Counted from the first letter of the stretch, positions 17,245 through 26,646 are shown. The stretch: DNA of 33,609 nt from Candidatus Arthromitus sp. SFB-turkey (GCF_001655775.1 NZ_LXFF01000036.1:1-33609), one strand, 5' to 3'. Numbers and translations: made by a program. The notes: generated from the letters alone by a model not told the origin.

Positions 17245-18447
17245 TTTTTTATTTTTAACATATCCTAAAATCATCCAAAATATAATACCAATTAAACTTG
17301 GAGTATATATCAAAACAGATTCAAACATCCCTATAAATAAAAAACTCAAAATTGCTGAATATAAAACTATATAATTATAATTATTTATATTTTCTATTAA
17401 GATTTTATAAGTTTTTATAATATAACTGGTAATAAACACACCAAATAAACTAAATGCCACAAATCCATAAGACAAAAGTACATCTAAAAACGTATTATGT
17501 GTTCCGCCTTCCTTAGCTCCAGATAAAAATCTAATAGTACTATCAAGCAATACATTTATTGAATCTGTTTTTGAATATCCAAAAAATATATTATCTTTAA
17601 TAACATAAAACACTTGCTCCCAAATTTCATATCTACCATTTAACAATTTTACCAAAATATCTCTATTGAAAAATATCAAATACACAGAAATCAAAAATAA
17701 TATAAAACTTACAATTATCCATCTTTTTTTTAACATAATTGCCGTAAATAAAAAACAAAATACTAAAAAAGCAATTACTGCACTACGAGCATTAACTAAA
17801 AATAGCATTATAACTGATAATATAATATTAATTATAGCTATTTGTTTAAATATAATTTCTTTATAATAATTTAAAAAAATAAACGAAAAAACTATACCAA
17901 TAAAACAAATTATTCCTAAAATATTTTCATTATCATATATACCTGTAAATGATCCATTATAATGAATTCCATAAACTTTATTAAAAACAAATCTAATCTT
18001 AAATATGTAAATTATTATACTGAATATATGCGATATAAAACATACAAACAGTATAACAGAAGATAGTATTTTCAATTTAATATAAATATTGTTATCAAAC
18101 ACATTAAAAAAAATGAAAAATTGAAATAACCCTAAAATTATAAATTTTATTTCATTAATATACTCATATGTACTATAAGAATTCAAATACATAGTAATGC
18201 ACGTGGATATTAAAAACATAATAAGTAACATTGTATAAAAATCCACTTCATATCTATTACTAAAAACTTCATACATAAATATACAAATAAAAATCATATA
18301 AAATAAATAATTAAATAAGCTAACTAAAAATGTAAATTCACCAAATATACTTATATAAGAAAAATTAAAAATCAAATACAAAATTACTATGTAAAATTTA
18401 ATCATATTAAAATTTATTTTTTTGTCAGATGTCAATATATATTTCAT
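17230..18447 (-). CDS. O-antigen ligase/polymerase-like membrane protein
   Basis: This protein of about 405 residues is almost wholly hydrophobic, with roughly ten to twelve membrane helices. It has a larger outside loop containing GGTHNTFLDVLLSYG, the pattern typical of Wzy/WaaL-type glycan polymerases and ligases. In a glycan cluster it would join repeat units or attach polymer to an acceptor on the outer face of the membrane. The start is uncertain: ATG 18447 follows the upstream transferase stop by 11 bases but has a weak ribosome site, and an in-frame TTG at 18474 overlaps that gene. It is the last gene of the operon. No clear terminator lies between its 3' end and the convergent deacetylase, which it overlaps by 15 bases. 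Confidence 0.75.
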   Translation of the reverse strand: MKYILTSDKKINFNMIKFYIVILYLIFNFSYISIFGEFTFLVSLFNYLFYMIFICIFMYEVFSNRYEVDFYTMLLIMFLISTCITMYLNSYSTYEYINEIKFIILGLFQFFIFFNVFDNNIYIKLKILSSVILFVCFISHIFSIIIYIFKIRFVFNKVYGIHYNGSFTGIYDNENILGIICFIGIVFSFIFLNYYKEIIFKQIAIINIILSVIMLFLVNARSAVIAFLVFCFLFTAIMLKKRWIIVSFILFLISVYLIFFNRDILVKLLNGRYEIWEQVFYVIKDNIFFGYSKTDSINVLLDSTIRFLSGAKEGGTHNTFLDVLLSYGFVAFSLFGVFITSYIIKTYKILIENINNYNYIVLYSAILSFLFIGMFESVLIYTPSLIGIIFWMILGYVKNKKLEVC

Positions 18448-18458
18448 AAAATCTAACT

Positions 18459-19619
18459 TTAGATGTTTAAACAATTTTTATACACGTCCTTTAGTTTTGC
18501 TATAATAATATGCTTCTCAAAATTATCTAAAAAATATTTCCTAATGTATTCTTTACCATAATATTTAATATTACAAATCATTTTTTCCATAGCATCAGCA
18601 ATTTTAAAATAATCACATTTATCTACTAAAATACCGACTTTTTCATTTATAATTTCTTCAGCTCCCCCATTTTTAACAGCAATAACAGGTTTACCACAAG
18701 CAAGAGCTTCTATATAAACAACTCCAAAAGTTTCATAACAAGATGCCAATATAAAAGCATCACATTGATTCATCTTCAATATTACCTGCTCTCGTGTTAA
18801 CAAACCCAAAAAAATAATATTATTACTTAAATTTTTATCTCGCACATTCTCTTCTAATTTTTTTCTTAAATAGCCATCTCCACCTATTTCTAACAAAAAA
18901 TCATAACCCTTACTTACAAGAATCTCACAAGCACTTATTAAGGTTTCAAATCCTTTACCATCAACCAAAAATGCTAACGAAAAAAAATTAAATTTCTTCT
19001 TTAAATTATCAGTATTTTCTTGAATAATATTAAATTTTTGTCCATCTATAAAATTATGTATAACAGTTATATCTCTATTTAAAATTTCTAACATTTCACA
19101 TTTTAAAGAATTACTTACACTTATCAAGGCATCAGCATTCTTATATGCATTATAAATATAATCCATATAACTTTTTTTAATTTTTTTGGAGTTATATATA
19201 CTTGTATGTTCTGTTATAATGTATGGTATTTTAAATGTATTTTTTATATATGGTGCACACACTCCTGCCCAAAAACAGGAATGAAAATGAATTAAATCTA
19301 TTTTCCCTTTATCTTCTAAAACCTTATCTATTAATCTTTTAATACGTCTACTAAATAATAAAAATCTTTTATGACTATGTAATAAATAATTAAAATCTCT
19401 ATATCTATATGTATCTAATCCATCTTCAATATTTCGAGTAATTTTATTAATAAATATGTTTTTAAGTTTATCATAACTATAAATTGGAAAAATCTCATTA
19501 TAACAAACAGTGATATCTATTCCTGATTCTTTCAAAGCTATAGCCTGTTCTTTGAAAAAACTACCTAAAACAGCATTTTTTTCATTTGAATACCACGATG
19601 GAACTATTACAACATGCAT
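18459..19619 (-). CDS. Glycosyltransferase family 4
   Basis: This 386-residue GT-B retaining transferase starts at ATG 19619, six bases after AAGGAG; the in-frame upstream extension overlaps the previous gene. The N-terminal Rossmann half begins MHVVIVPSWYS, with the GSFFKEQAIAL acceptor-side pattern. The C-terminal half contains LVDGKGFETLI, GDGYLRKKLE and the E-x7-E motif in ETFGVVYIEALACGKPV, which binds the nucleotide-sugar donor. The donor and acceptor sugars cannot be predicted. It sits between another transferase and the polymerase-like gene in a surface-glycan operon, so it probably adds one sugar of a lipid-linked repeat unit at the cytoplasmic face. Confidence 0.92.
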   Translation of the reverse strand: MHVVIVPSWYSNEKNAVLGSFFKEQAIALKESGIDITVCYNEIFPIYSYDKLKNIFINKITRNIEDGLDTYRYRDFNYLLHSHKRFLLFSRRIKRLIDKVLEDKGKIDLIHFHSCFWAGVCAPYIKNTFKIPYIITEHTSIYNSKKIKKSYMDYIYNAYKNADALISVSNSLKCEMLEILNRDITVIHNFIDGQKFNIIQENTDNLKKKFNFFSLAFLVDGKGFETLISACEILVSKGYDFLLEIGGDGYLRKKLEENVRDKNLSNNIIFLGLLTREQVILKMNQCDAFILASCYETFGVVYIEALACGKPVIAVKNGGAEEIINEKVGILVDKCDYFKIADAMEKMICNIKYYGKEYIRKYFLDNFEKHIIIAKLKDVYKNCLNI

Positions 19620-19635
19620 ATGTAACTCCTTATAA

Positions 19636-20736
19636 TTACTTATAAAAAACATTTTCTAATTTTTTATAAATATCTTCATTATTATTAAAATTACTTCTAT
19701 CAAAATAGCTATTTACATTAAAACTATCTATCAAATTCATCAACATTATAACAATGTCATCACAATTATTTAAAACACATATTACTCCTTCAATGTTTTT
19801 AACCAACTTATATAATGGATCTTCATAACTCTCAAAAATAATCAAAATATACGAATTAGTCCCCATATAGTCATATATTTTAGCTGGTATTTGTTTAAAC
19901 TCTTTATTTGCAAATATAATAAGAACATCAGAATTAATCATAAAATTAATAATTTTAGAATATGAAACCCTATGTTTAAAACAAATATAATCTTTACTTT
20001 TAACTAATTTTTCCTGATTAAAATCATTTATATTACCATAGAAATTTATATTTAATTTTTTAAATTTTTCATTATAATTTTGATTTATGCAATCTAAAGC
20101 CTTAATAAAATTTGTTACATCTCTCATTCCACTCACAATATCTCCAGCGTGCAACAAATTTATTTTACTTTTTGAAAATTCTATTGGATAACTTTTATCA
20201 CAATTTTTGTAAATTTCTTTATCAAAACACCTATGAATTAATTCCATATTATTTGAATTTATACCATATTTTTTTTTTATAAAATCTTTTATTTTATAAC
20301 TACAAATTAAACTGGATGGTGGTTCATGCATTCCTAATATAATATCAAATTTTATATCCTTTAAATTTTCTTTAAAATATTTAAAAGCTTTATACGTCCA
20401 TGAAATATATGGATCAACCATAGTCACAATATTTTTAACTTTTATCAAAATAGATTTATAATTTTTAAATTCCTTTTTATCACTATTAAAAGACACTCTT
20501 GGTAACATTCTATCAAGAATAATACCGCCTTTAACTCTATGTACTACAACATTTTTATGTACAAATTTTGAAATCTCTGAATCATAATAAATAGTGTTAT
20601 TAGGAAAATCCATAGTTAAAAGATGAACATTAAACTTACCACTTTTAGCTAATAAATTTATATAATAAATTAATTCTATACTTGCAGAATTATTTATATC
20701 TGTTGAATAACATGAAACAAATAAAATATTGGTCAT
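19636..20736 (-). CDS. GT-B glycosyltransferase, apparently shortened by an internal deletion
   Basis: This 366-residue protein resembles GT4-like enzymes. The N-terminal half shows DPYISWTYKAFKYFKE and DIILGMHEPPSS, which in relatives is followed by a strand with a DFRDPW-like motif and about 60-80 further residues of the first Rossmann domain. Here that part is absent: FIKKKYGINSNNMELIHRCFD passes almost directly to the linker before the second domain, from near residue 175. The second domain (INLLHAGDIVSGMRD, QIPAKIYDYMGTNSYILII) looks complete. The frame is open throughout, so this is either a functional short form or an inactive relic kept in the operon. Its ATG overlaps the preceding stop by four bases. 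Its base composition matches its neighbours. Confidence 0.75.
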   Translation of the reverse strand: MTNILFVSCYSTDINNSASIELIYYINLLAKSGKFNVHLLTMDFPNNTIYYDSEISKFVHKNVVVHRVKGGIILDRMLPRVSFNSDKKEFKNYKSILIKVKNIVTMVDPYISWTYKAFKYFKENLKDIKFDIILGMHEPPSSLICSYKIKDFIKKKYGINSNNMELIHRCFDKEIYKNCDKSYPIEFSKSKINLLHAGDIVSGMRDVTNFIKALDCINQNYNEKFKKLNINFYGNINDFNQEKLVKSKDYICFKHRVSYSKIINFMINSDVLIIFANKEFKQIPAKIYDYMGTNSYILIIFESYEDPLYKLVKNIEGVICVLNNCDDIVIMLMNLIDSFNVNSYFDRSNFNNNEDIYKKLENVFYK

Positions 20737-21479
20737 TTACATCTATCCTTAAAATGATAATCAATACTCTTAAAAATAAATTTAGGTATACTTACTAATC
20801 TCTTTATCCTAAATGGTTCATTTAAAACTCTATACAACCATTCTAAACCCAAATTTATCATAAATTTAGGTGCTCTTTTAACTTTTCCAGAATATAAATC
20901 AAAACTTCCACCAACACCCATAAAAATTTTGCAATCCAACTCATCCATATACTTGCTTATAAAAATATCTTGTTTAGGGCTTCCCATAGCAATAAATAAT
21001 ACTTTTGGCTTACTCTTCTTTATATCTTCTATAATTTTAGTCAATTCTTCCTCATTAAAATATCCATCATGAAAACCTTCAATTTTAATTTGAGGATATG
21101 CTTTCTTTATATTTTTAATTGCAAGTTTCAAATTTTCAGACGTTGCCCCTAAAAAATATGCACTCGAAAAACTATTATTTAAAATTTTCAGAACTTCTTC
21201 CATTATCTCAATACCTGCAATTTTTTCTGTAACATATTTTTTAAAAATTTTTAACAACACAATAACACCCACACCATCTGGTATTATTAAACTATCTTCC
21301 CTTTTGAAAAATCCATTCAATTCTTTATTTTCTATTCCATTTAATAAAACTTCTGGATTTCCAGAAACTATATTTAATTTATCAAAACACTCTTGATCAA
21401 TTAGGTATTTTTGTAGCTTTAATACTAAATCTTTCTTGCTTCCAACATATATTTTATATCCGGTTAAATCTACATACAT
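20733..21479 (-). CDS. WecG/TagA/CpsF-family glycosyltransferase (GT26)
   Basis: This 248-residue transferase moves ManNAc, glucose or a related sugar from a UDP donor to a lipid-linked acceptor, usually the second sugar of a wall teichoic acid or capsule unit. The ATG at 21479 follows GAGGT. Family hallmarks are NPEVL and PDGVGV (the Asp that is catalytic in TagA), then AMGSPKQDIF, GVGGSFDLYSGKVKRAP and GLEWLYRVLNEPFRIKR at the C-terminus. These make the family assignment firm, while the exact sugar is open. It lies four bases after the TPR gene and overlaps the next transferase by four bases. The initiating phosphoglycosyltransferase that should act before it is not in the window. Confidence 0.92.
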   Translation of the reverse strand: MYVDLTGYKIYVGSKKDLVLKLQKYLIDQECFDKLNIVSGNPEVLLNGIENKELNGFFKREDSLIIPDGVGVIVLLKIFKKYVTEKIAGIEIMEEVLKILNNSFSSAYFLGATSENLKLAIKNIKKAYPQIKIEGFHDGYFNEEELTKIIEDIKKSKPKVLFIAMGSPKQDIFISKYMDELDCKIFMGVGGSFDLYSGKVKRAPKFMINLGLEWLYRVLNEPFRIKRLVSIPKFIFKSIDYHFKDRCK

Positions 21480-21482
21480 ATT

Positions 21483-22568
21483 TTACCTCATTCCAAGGAT
21501 AAAATTTTCCAATTCTTTCAATACTTCATCATCTTTATTTATACTTCTCGCTATATTAAAATACTTATTCATCTTTTCAATTTCATTTAGCTTAAAATAA
21601 CACATTATTATATTTGTACATACTTCTACTGCATTCGTAACTTTAAAAACAGTTTCAAAATAATTTATAGCTTTATCATACATATTTAAACTTGCGTAAT
21701 TTAAACCAATTTCATTTACTACTTCAACAATATCAATATCAATTTTCCTAGAACATTCTAAATAATAAATCGCCTGTTCATACATTTCCAATTTTCTACA
21801 AGCTATAGCAATATAATAATAAAGCAATGCATCATTATTAAAAATATCAGTCAATGGAATTAACTTTTCCAAAGCCTCTTTAGGAGAAGAATATATTTTT
21901 TCTTTACCATCTTCATAATTTTTATAACTTATAAGTTGCTTCCTATAATTTTTAATTTCCTCATTTTCACCATCATTAGATTTTTTAATGTACGTATCTA
22001 TACTTTCTAACGCTAAAATATAATTTCCATCATCTCGTTCCATCATGGATTTATACAAATACGCTTTATTAAAATTTCTATAATTTTTAATCGCATCTTC
22101 AATTTGTAATTTAAATTCGTAATTTAAAAAATCACTTTTGTCTTTTAAATTAAATAAAACTACTATCAATTTTTCTTTATACTCGTCATTAAAATAAATT
22201 TTTGATAGTCCCTTAAGCATTATGTACGCTTCAAATAACTCATTTTTTTGTATAAGTGAATAAATATATCCTTTATAAAATTCCTGACTGCTGTCAAAAT
22301 CTAAAATTATTTCTTCATAATAAACGTTATAAATAAATTCTTCATTACCACCAATACATAAAAGCATCCCTACAAAAAACTTATCCATTGTAAGATCACT
22401 TCTTTTAGGATTTTCTTTATCTGTAACCATTTTTAAATCTACAGGGAAAAGAACTTCTTTTCCCTCTAGCTTTTTATATAAATTTGAATTAATTTTTTTA
22501 AGTACTGTTAAATCTTTTAATTCAATAAATATCAATTTTGAAAGTCTATCATTTACACTATAATTCAT
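21483..22568 (-). CDS. TPR-repeat protein in the glycan operon
   Basis: This 361-residue protein starts at ATG 22568, six bases after AGGAG and eight bases after the mutase stop. It has no signal peptide or membrane helix. The C-terminal half has tetratricopeptide-type helix pairs, for example DALLYYYIAIACRKLEMYEQ, VVNEIGLNYASLNMYDKA and VCTNIIMCYFKLNEIEKM. The N-terminal part is Lys/Glu-rich and unrecognised; some glycan clusters have a GT2 transferase fused to such repeats, but no transferase motif is seen here. A cytoplasmic scaffold or regulator of the transferases encoded beside it is a reasonable guess from position alone. The function is otherwise unknown. Confidence 0.8.
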   Translation of the reverse strand: MNYSVNDRLSKLIFIELKDLTVLKKINSNLYKKLEGKEVLFPVDLKMVTDKENPKRSDLTMDKFFVGMLLCIGGNEEFIYNVYYEEIILDFDSSQEFYKGYIYSLIQKNELFEAYIMLKGLSKIYFNDEYKEKLIVVLFNLKDKSDFLNYEFKLQIEDAIKNYRNFNKAYLYKSMMERDDGNYILALESIDTYIKKSNDGENEEIKNYRKQLISYKNYEDGKEKIYSSPKEALEKLIPLTDIFNNDALLYYYIAIACRKLEMYEQAIYYLECSRKIDIDIVEVVNEIGLNYASLNMYDKAINYFETVFKVTNAVEVCTNIIMCYFKLNEIEKMNKYFNIARSINKDDEVLKELENFILGMR

Positions 22569-22576
22569 AAATTCTC

Positions 22577-24310
22577 CTAATTTTGATTCATACATTTTTC
22601 TATTAAATCTAGAACGTTTTCTTTAAACTGATTCATATTCAAACTTAAAGATTTTTCATCAATACCTATAACAGATAAATAAATCTTCATTTTAGGTTCC
22701 GTCCCTGATGGTCTAACTGCAAACCAACTTTTATCTTTAAATATAACTTTAAAAACATTAGAAATTGGTAATGATATTTTTTCTACATTTCCATTTGATA
22801 AATCTTTCTCAATACTGAGCTTATAATCTTGAATTTTATAAATCTCCATACCTTCTATTTGTATTTTGTCCATGTTCCTTAACGTTTCCAAACATCTTGA
22901 AATTTTATCCTGACCTTCTTTACCCTTAAGCTCTATGGAAATAAGTTCTTCAGAAGAAAAACCATATTTTTTATACAAATCTTCTAAAGCACAATTTAAC
23001 GTTTTTCCTATTTTCTTATAATACAAAGCCATCTCAGATATAATATTAACTGCTATAACTGCATCTTTATCTCTTACGAAAGTTCCCATTAAATAACCAT
23101 AACTTTCTTCAAATCCAAAAATATACTTTTGGTTACCATTCTCTTCGAATTCTTTTATTTTTTCACCTATATATTTAAATCCAGTTAAAACTTCTAAAAG
23201 TTCAACATTATATTTATCACATATATCTTTAACAACATCAGTACTAACAATAGTTTTAATAATAGTTCCGTTGTTATCTAACTGATTTTTTTCACTAAGT
23301 GACATCAATATATACTCAGATAACAAAATACCAATTTGATTTCCTGTTAAAAGTTTATATTTATCATTTTTATCCTTAACAACAACACCAACTCTGTCAC
23401 AATCTGGATCAGTTGCAAAAATTATATCCGAATCATTAACTTCTGCAAACTTAATAGCTAAATCAAATACTTCTTCTAACTCTGGATTAGGATATGGAAC
23501 AGTAGTAAAATTACCATCAGGACTTTTTTGTTCTTCAACAATTTTTAAATTATCATATCCTAACTCATTTAATACTCTTGTTACAGGCATATATCCACTA
23601 CCATGCAATGGTGTATAAACTATTTTTAAATCCTTTGAATTATCTCTTACTAAATCTTTTCTAATTACTAAGTCTTTAACTTTTTCTATATAAATATTGT
23701 CTATTTTTTCACCAATATATTCAAGTTTTGAAGATTCAAGCGCAACCTTTTCATCTACAATCTTAATATCATCAAAAATATTAACATCACAAATATAACT
23801 ATATACTTTTTTAGCTAAATCATCTGTTAGTTGACCACCATCCTCACCATATACCTTATATCCGCTATATTCTTTAGGATTATGAGAAGCAGTTATAACA
23901 ACTCCTCCCTTACATTTCAATTCTCTTAATGCAAAAGAAAGCATTGGTGTAGGTCGTAAACTTTCATATAAATAAACTTTTATATTATTTGCCGCAAAAA
24001 TAAGCGCTGCTCTTTTGGCAAATTCATCTGATTTTATTCTTGAGTCATAAGCTATAGCAACACTTATTTCTTCATTTTTAAAGTTACTCTTTAAAAAACT
24101 TGCATAACCTTGAGTAACTTTACCAATTGTATAAATATTTACTCTATTAACACCTGAACCTATAATCCCTCTAAGTCCACCAGTACCAAATTCTAATTCT
24201 TTATAAAATCTATCTTCTAATTCTTTTTCATCCAAATCGTATATCTCTTTTTTAAAATCTTCATCTATTTTTTCTGAAGACAACCATTTATCAATTAAAT
24301 CTTTATACAC
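22577..24310 (-). CDS. Phosphoglucomutase/phosphomannomutase
   Basis: This alpha-D-phosphohexomutase of 577 residues interconverts hexose 1- and 6-phosphates and feeds nucleotide-sugar synthesis. GTG 24310 is preferred because GAGGTGG lies six bases upstream; a GTG three codons earlier is part of that site. The catalytic phosphoserine loop is TASHNPKEYSG (Ser about 142), the metal loop DPDCDR (about 301-306), the sugar loop GFEESYGYL and the phosphate-binding loop SGTEPK near the C-terminus. The length fits the bacterial PgcA/PGM2-like group. It heads the glycan operon, which suggests it supplies glucose-1-phosphate or mannose-1-phosphate for those transferases. It may also serve general metabolism. 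Confidence 0.95.
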   Translation of the reverse strand: MYKDLIDKWLSSEKIDEDFKKEIYDLDEKELEDRFYKELEFGTGGLRGIIGSGVNRVNIYTIGKVTQGYASFLKSNFKNEEISVAIAYDSRIKSDEFAKRAALIFAANNIKVYLYESLRPTPMLSFALRELKCKGGVVITASHNPKEYSGYKVYGEDGGQLTDDLAKKVYSYICDVNIFDDIKIVDEKVALESSKLEYIGEKIDNIYIEKVKDLVIRKDLVRDNSKDLKIVYTPLHGSGYMPVTRVLNELGYDNLKIVEEQKSPDGNFTTVPYPNPELEEVFDLAIKFAEVNDSDIIFATDPDCDRVGVVVKDKNDKYKLLTGNQIGILLSEYILMSLSEKNQLDNNGTIIKTIVSTDVVKDICDKYNVELLEVLTGFKYIGEKIKEFEENGNQKYIFGFEESYGYLMGTFVRDKDAVIAVNIISEMALYYKKIGKTLNCALEDLYKKYGFSSEELISIELKGKEGQDKISRCLETLRNMDKIQIEGMEIYKIQDYKLSIEKDLSNGNVEKISLPISNVFKVIFKDKSWFAVRPSGTEPKMKIYLSVIGIDEKSLSLNMNQFKENVLDLIEKCMNQN

Positions 24311-24347
24311 AATTGCCACCTCATCAAGAAAATAATTTTACAAAGAG

Positions 24348-24376
24348 ATTATACTACAAATATATAAATAAAACAG
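24348..24376 (-). promoter_or_regulatory. Possible promoter of the glycan operon
   Basis: On the minus strand a perfect TATAAT (24348-24353) lies about 40 bases before the mutase start. CTGTTT, 17 bases further upstream (24371-24376), is a weak -35 box. That box sits in the end of the L25 terminator stem, so termination and re-initiation would be back to back. Confidence 0.4.
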
Positions 24377-24402
24377 TACAAATACCTTATATTTGTACTG
24401 TT
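24372..24402 (-). terminator. Terminator of the L25 gene
   Basis: AACAGTACAAATA and TATTTGTACTGTT pair over 13 bases with a 5-base loop. On the minus strand a U-rich tail (TTTATTTATATATTT) follows. It lies 13 bases after the L25 stop. Confidence 0.85.
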
Positions 24403-24414
24403 AATAAAATCACA

Positions 24415-25008
24415 TCAACTAATTTCTGGTTCAGTTTTTACATCTTCTTGCGGAACTTCCTCTACTGTATTTTTAGCAAAATTTATTGAAGCAACAACAG
24501 ATTCCAAACTATCCAAGATTGTAATTTCATCTCCGATTTCCATATCAGAAATTCTTATAGCATGACCTAACATTTGTTCTTTAATAACTAAATCTATATG
24601 ATCAGGAATCTTACTAGCTTTGCATCTAACTTTTATGCTACTCTTTTCTTTTTGTATAACCGCACCATTCTTTGAAGCTATAAATTCATTTACATAATGA
24701 ACTGGAATTTCTGCATTAATAATTTTATCTCCATTAAAGCATTCCAAATCTATATGTAAAATACTATTACTAGCATGACATTTCTGTATTTCTTTAACTA
24801 TAGCATTATATTTTTTGCCTTCAACATTTATCTCAATTGTATTATGATTTCCCCCATTAGATATTAATTTTTTAACCTCTTTTTCGTCCAAAATTATTCT
24901 AGTTGGAGAAACATCTATTCCATAAATATTTCCAACAACTTTACCTTCTCTTCTTAATCTTTTAGTTGATCCTTTTGTTGTTTCTCTATTTATTATAGCA
25001 TTTATCAT
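24415..25008 (-). CDS. rplY: 50S ribosomal protein L25, CTC form
   Basis: L25 binds 5S rRNA; the long CTC form, named for a general stress protein in Bacillus, adds a C-terminal beta domain. The 197-residue length fits that form. The N-terminal domain shows KGSTKRLRREGKVVGNIYG, the RNA-binding signature, and the second domain runs from about residue 95 (ECFNGDKIINAEIPVH) to an acidic tail (EEVPQEDVKTEPE). The ATG at 25008 follows AAGGGAG by ten bases. It is transcribed alone: a terminator follows directly, and the divergent decarboxylase lies 175 bases upstream. Confidence 0.95.
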   Translation of the reverse strand: MINAIINRETTKGSTKRLRREGKVVGNIYGIDVSPTRIILDEKEVKKLISNGGNHNTIEINVEGKKYNAIVKEIQKCHASNSILHIDLECFNGDKIINAEIPVHYVNEFIASKNGAVIQKEKSSIKVRCKASKIPDHIDLVIKEQMLGHAIRISDMEIGDEITILDSLESVVASINFAKNTVEEVPQEDVKTEPEIS

Positions 25009-25108
25009 TAATCATCAACTCCCTTGTCTGTATTATCACACTTTTAAATATTTCTTATACATTTTTTTACACCCTATAAAAATTTTTTAATAAGTGTTAT
25101 TTTAAATA

Positions 25109-25136
25109 TTGTAGAAATTTTAGTTTGTGTTATTAT
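25109..25136 (+). promoter_or_regulatory. Possible promoter of the decarboxylase gene
   Basis: TTGTAG (25109-25114) and TATTAT (25131-25136) are separated by 16 bases and lie about 47 bases before the decarboxylase start. Both boxes deviate by one or two bases from consensus. Confidence 0.45.
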
Positions 25137-25182
25137 ATAGATTTGGAAATAAGAAATATTTTTTGAAAGGATGTTGTAATAT

Positions 25183-26646
25183 TTGTACAAATTAGATCAA
25201 AACAAAACACCAATTTTTGATTCGTTAATGAAATATGTAAATAACAATACAATTCCTTTTCACGTTCCTGGACACAAAAAAGGAATTGGCATTCCAGATG
25301 ATTTTAAAAATTTTATTGGAGAAAATGCTTTTAAAATAGATGTTACTGTTTTTAAATCAGTTGATAGTTTGCACCATCCAACTTCATCTATAAAAGAAGC
25401 TGAAGAATTAATTGCAGATGCATATAATTCCGACTATTCTTTTTTGTGTATTAATGGTACAACAATTGCAATTCAAGCAATGATAATGTCAGCAGTTTCT
25501 GAAGGGGATAAGATTTTAATACCTAGAAATGTACATAAATCAATAACGGCTGGGATTATTTTAAGTGGTGCAATTCCAATTTATATGGAACCAGATATTG
25601 ATGAGTTTTTATCTATTTCGCATGGAATTTCATTAGAAACTATAGAAACATCTCTAAAAAATAATCCTGATGTTAAAGCTGTCTTAATAATAAATCCAAC
25701 TTATTATGGAGTATCAACAGATATTAAAAATATTGCAAATGTAGTTCATTCTTACAACATTCCACTATTAGTTGATGAAGCTCATGGACCTCATTTAATT
25801 TTCAATAAAAAACTTCCTATTTGTGCAATGGACGCAGGTGCAGATATATGTGCACAAAGCACACATAAAATAACAAGTTCACTTACACAAGGTTCTCTAT
25901 TACATGTAAAATCAAAATATATTGAACCGAGTAGAGTTCGTCAAGTTTTAAATTTACTTCAAACAACCTCTCCTTCATATATAATTTTAGCTTCATTAGA
26001 CTGTACAAGAAAACAATTAGCTTTAAATGGTGAAAATTTGATAGAAAAATCAATAGAACTTTCAAATTACGCTAGAAATGAAATAAATAAAATAGATTAT
26101 TTATATTGTTTTGGAGAAGAATTAAACAATGGAAAGGGATTTTTCGCTTTCGACCCAACAAAAATAACAATTAATTGCAGAAAACTTGGAATTAGCGGTT
26201 ATGATTTAGAAAATATTTTATCAACAAAATATCATGTACAATTAGAAATGGCAGATGCTTATAATGGACTTGCAGTAGGATCGTTTGGGGATACAAAAGA
26301 AAGTATAGATTCATTAATAAATGCACTTAAAGAAATAAGTGAAACTACCAAAGGTAAGACTCTCAAAAATTTTTCACTTGTTTTGCCTAAAATTCCTGAA
26401 CAAATTTATTCTCCTAGAAAAGCATTTCAAGCACAAAAAAAATCAATTCCATTAAAACAAAGTGCTAACAAAATAAGCGGAGAATTTTTATTAGCATATC
26501 CACCAGGAATTCCGATTCTCTGTCCTGGCGAAATGATAACACAAGAAATAATAGACTATATTGAATATATAAAATCTATTGGTTTATTTGTTCAAGGAAC
26601 TGAAGATCCAAAAATTGAAAATATAAAAATAATTGAACAAAATTAA
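25183..26646 (+). CDS. Orn/Lys/Arg decarboxylase family, PLP-dependent
   Basis: This 487-residue fold-type I PLP enzyme removes CO2 from a basic amino acid to give a diamine or agmatine. It begins at TTG 25183 after AAAGGATG; the nearby ATG at 25171 runs straight into a stop. Motifs are PFHVPGHKKG at the N-terminus, DEAHG (198-202, cofactor ring-binding Asp) and STHK with Lys229 as the Schiff-base lysine. The C-terminal domain ends LLAYPPGIPILCPGE, typical of the biosynthetic SpeA-like group of Gram-positive bacteria, which lacks the extra N-terminal wing of inducible enterobacterial enzymes. Arginine or lysine are the likely substrates; the sequence alone does not decide. No spermidine-synthesis genes are adjacent. 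Confidence 0.92.
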   Translation: MYKLDQNKTPIFDSLMKYVNNNTIPFHVPGHKKGIGIPDDFKNFIGENAFKIDVTVFKSVDSLHHPTSSIKEAEELIADAYNSDYSFLCINGTTIAIQAMIMSAVSEGDKILIPRNVHKSITAGIILSGAIPIYMEPDIDEFLSISHGISLETIETSLKNNPDVKAVLIINPTYYGVSTDIKNIANVVHSYNIPLLVDEAHGPHLIFNKKLPICAMDAGADICAQSTHKITSSLTQGSLLHVKSKYIEPSRVRQVLNLLQTTSPSYIILASLDCTRKQLALNGENLIEKSIELSNYARNEINKIDYLYCFGEELNNGKGFFAFDPTKITINCRKLGISGYDLENILSTKYHVQLEMADAYNGLAVGSFGDTKESIDSLINALKEISETTKGKTLKNFSLVLPKIPEQIYSPRKAFQAQKKSIPLKQSANKISGEFLLAYPPGIPILCPGEMITQEIIDYIEYIKSIGLFVQGTEDPKIENIKIIEQN

